In this document: positions 5,715 through 5,783 of the stretch, piece by piece | Layout of the letters: the number at the start of each line of letters is the position of its first letter | How positions within the stretch are numbered: the stretch's first letter is position 1 | DNA from: JALUUH01 sp964636675 | Lineage (GTDB): Bacteria > Pseudomonadota > Gammaproteobacteria > S012-40 | Reading direction: 5' to 3' | Assembly (NCBI GenBank): GCA_964636675.1 | Contig: CAZWUO010000213.1 | Span: forward strand, 1-5,783 | Length of the DNA: 5,783 nucleotides | Notes under the pieces: model-generated | Databases searched by the model: none | What the model was told of the DNA's origin: nothing | The model's input: the letters and a program-made list of their open reading frames with translations, nothing else | Position numbers and translations under genes: made by a program

Positions 5715-5735
5715 AGGTAATCCCCCTAATATTAG
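5715..5735 (-). repeat. Second copy of the IS terminal repeat, inverted relative to 75-95
   Basis: The minus strand matches 75-95 at 20 of 21 positions (one A/G change). It interrupts the IS256-type transposase remnant, as the left copy interrupts the InsH-type remnant. Together with the next bases it contains a perfect 12-base palindrome, CCTAATATTAGG (5725-5736). The simplest reading is the left end of a second copy of the IS whose right end is at 1-95. Confidence 0.55.
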
Positions 5736-5783
5736 GCTGTGTCGACATTCAGTTCAGCCAAAGCAAAATAGAAGCAATGTGTA
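5736..5783. other. Edge sequence, probably inside a second IS copy
   Basis: These 48 bases lie beyond the terminal repeat and have no recognisable coding content. They contain the palindrome TGTCGACA (5740-5747). They could be the untranslated lead of an IS3-type element, or the tip of yet another IS. The window ends before this can be decided. Confidence 0.25.

Noticed and set aside
1..5783. CRISPR array, tRNA, rRNA or toxin-antitoxin pair
   Set aside because: No regularly spaced repeats, no cloverleaf-like sequence and no recognisable toxin or antitoxin family were seen on either strand.

Overview
The window is a small, compact biosynthetic operon of the dialkylresorcinol (DAR) type, read on the minus strand and boxed in on both sides by insertion-sequence debris. 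The DNA is AT-rich. The DarA/DarB/BtrH-like gene set and the IS families present suggest an IS-laden Gram-negative bacterium, most likely a gammaproteobacterium and possibly host-associated. The sequence alone does not name the organism.

Layout. Positions 1-95 look like the 3' end of an IS3-type (rve integrase) transposase gene followed by its terminal repeat. That end abuts a truncated minus-strand transposase remnant (InsH/DUF772-type N-terminus, 94-270) that also carries an in-frame stop. Positions 395-1106 hold a complete-length IS1595-family element with terminal inverted repeats and one frameshifted transposase gene. Its start region folds into a long hairpin that traps the start codon. 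From 5170 down to 1137 runs the operon: acyl carrier protein, DarA (flavodoxin-like aromatase), DarB (KAS III-like ketosynthase), a 146-residue protein of unknown function, and a BtrH-like acyltransferase/DUF4872 protein. A frameshifted C-terminal piece of an IS256-family transposase (5299-5714) lies upstream of the operon. It is cut by a second copy of the same IS terminal repeat seen at the left edge, in inverted orientation (5715-5735).

How the genes fit together. In characterised DAR pathways, DarB joins two fatty-acid-derived thioesters and closes a cyclohexanedione ring, and DarA oxidises this to the resorcinol. The ACP here can supply or hold one of the acyl units. The BtrH-like protein belongs to a family whose founder moves an acyl group from an ACP to an acceptor, so it may load, release or esterify the product (inference). 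darA/darB overlap by 10 bases and the last two genes share one base (TAATG), so they are probably translated together. No transporter, polyene-building or regulatory gene is in view. The operon stops at the IS1595 copy 30 bases after its last stop codon, so it may be a trimmed version of a larger cluster.

Regulation. The ACP gene has a leader with two back-to-back hairpins, the second pairing with its Shine-Dalgarno sequence. A sigma70-like promoter can be proposed directly upstream of darA.
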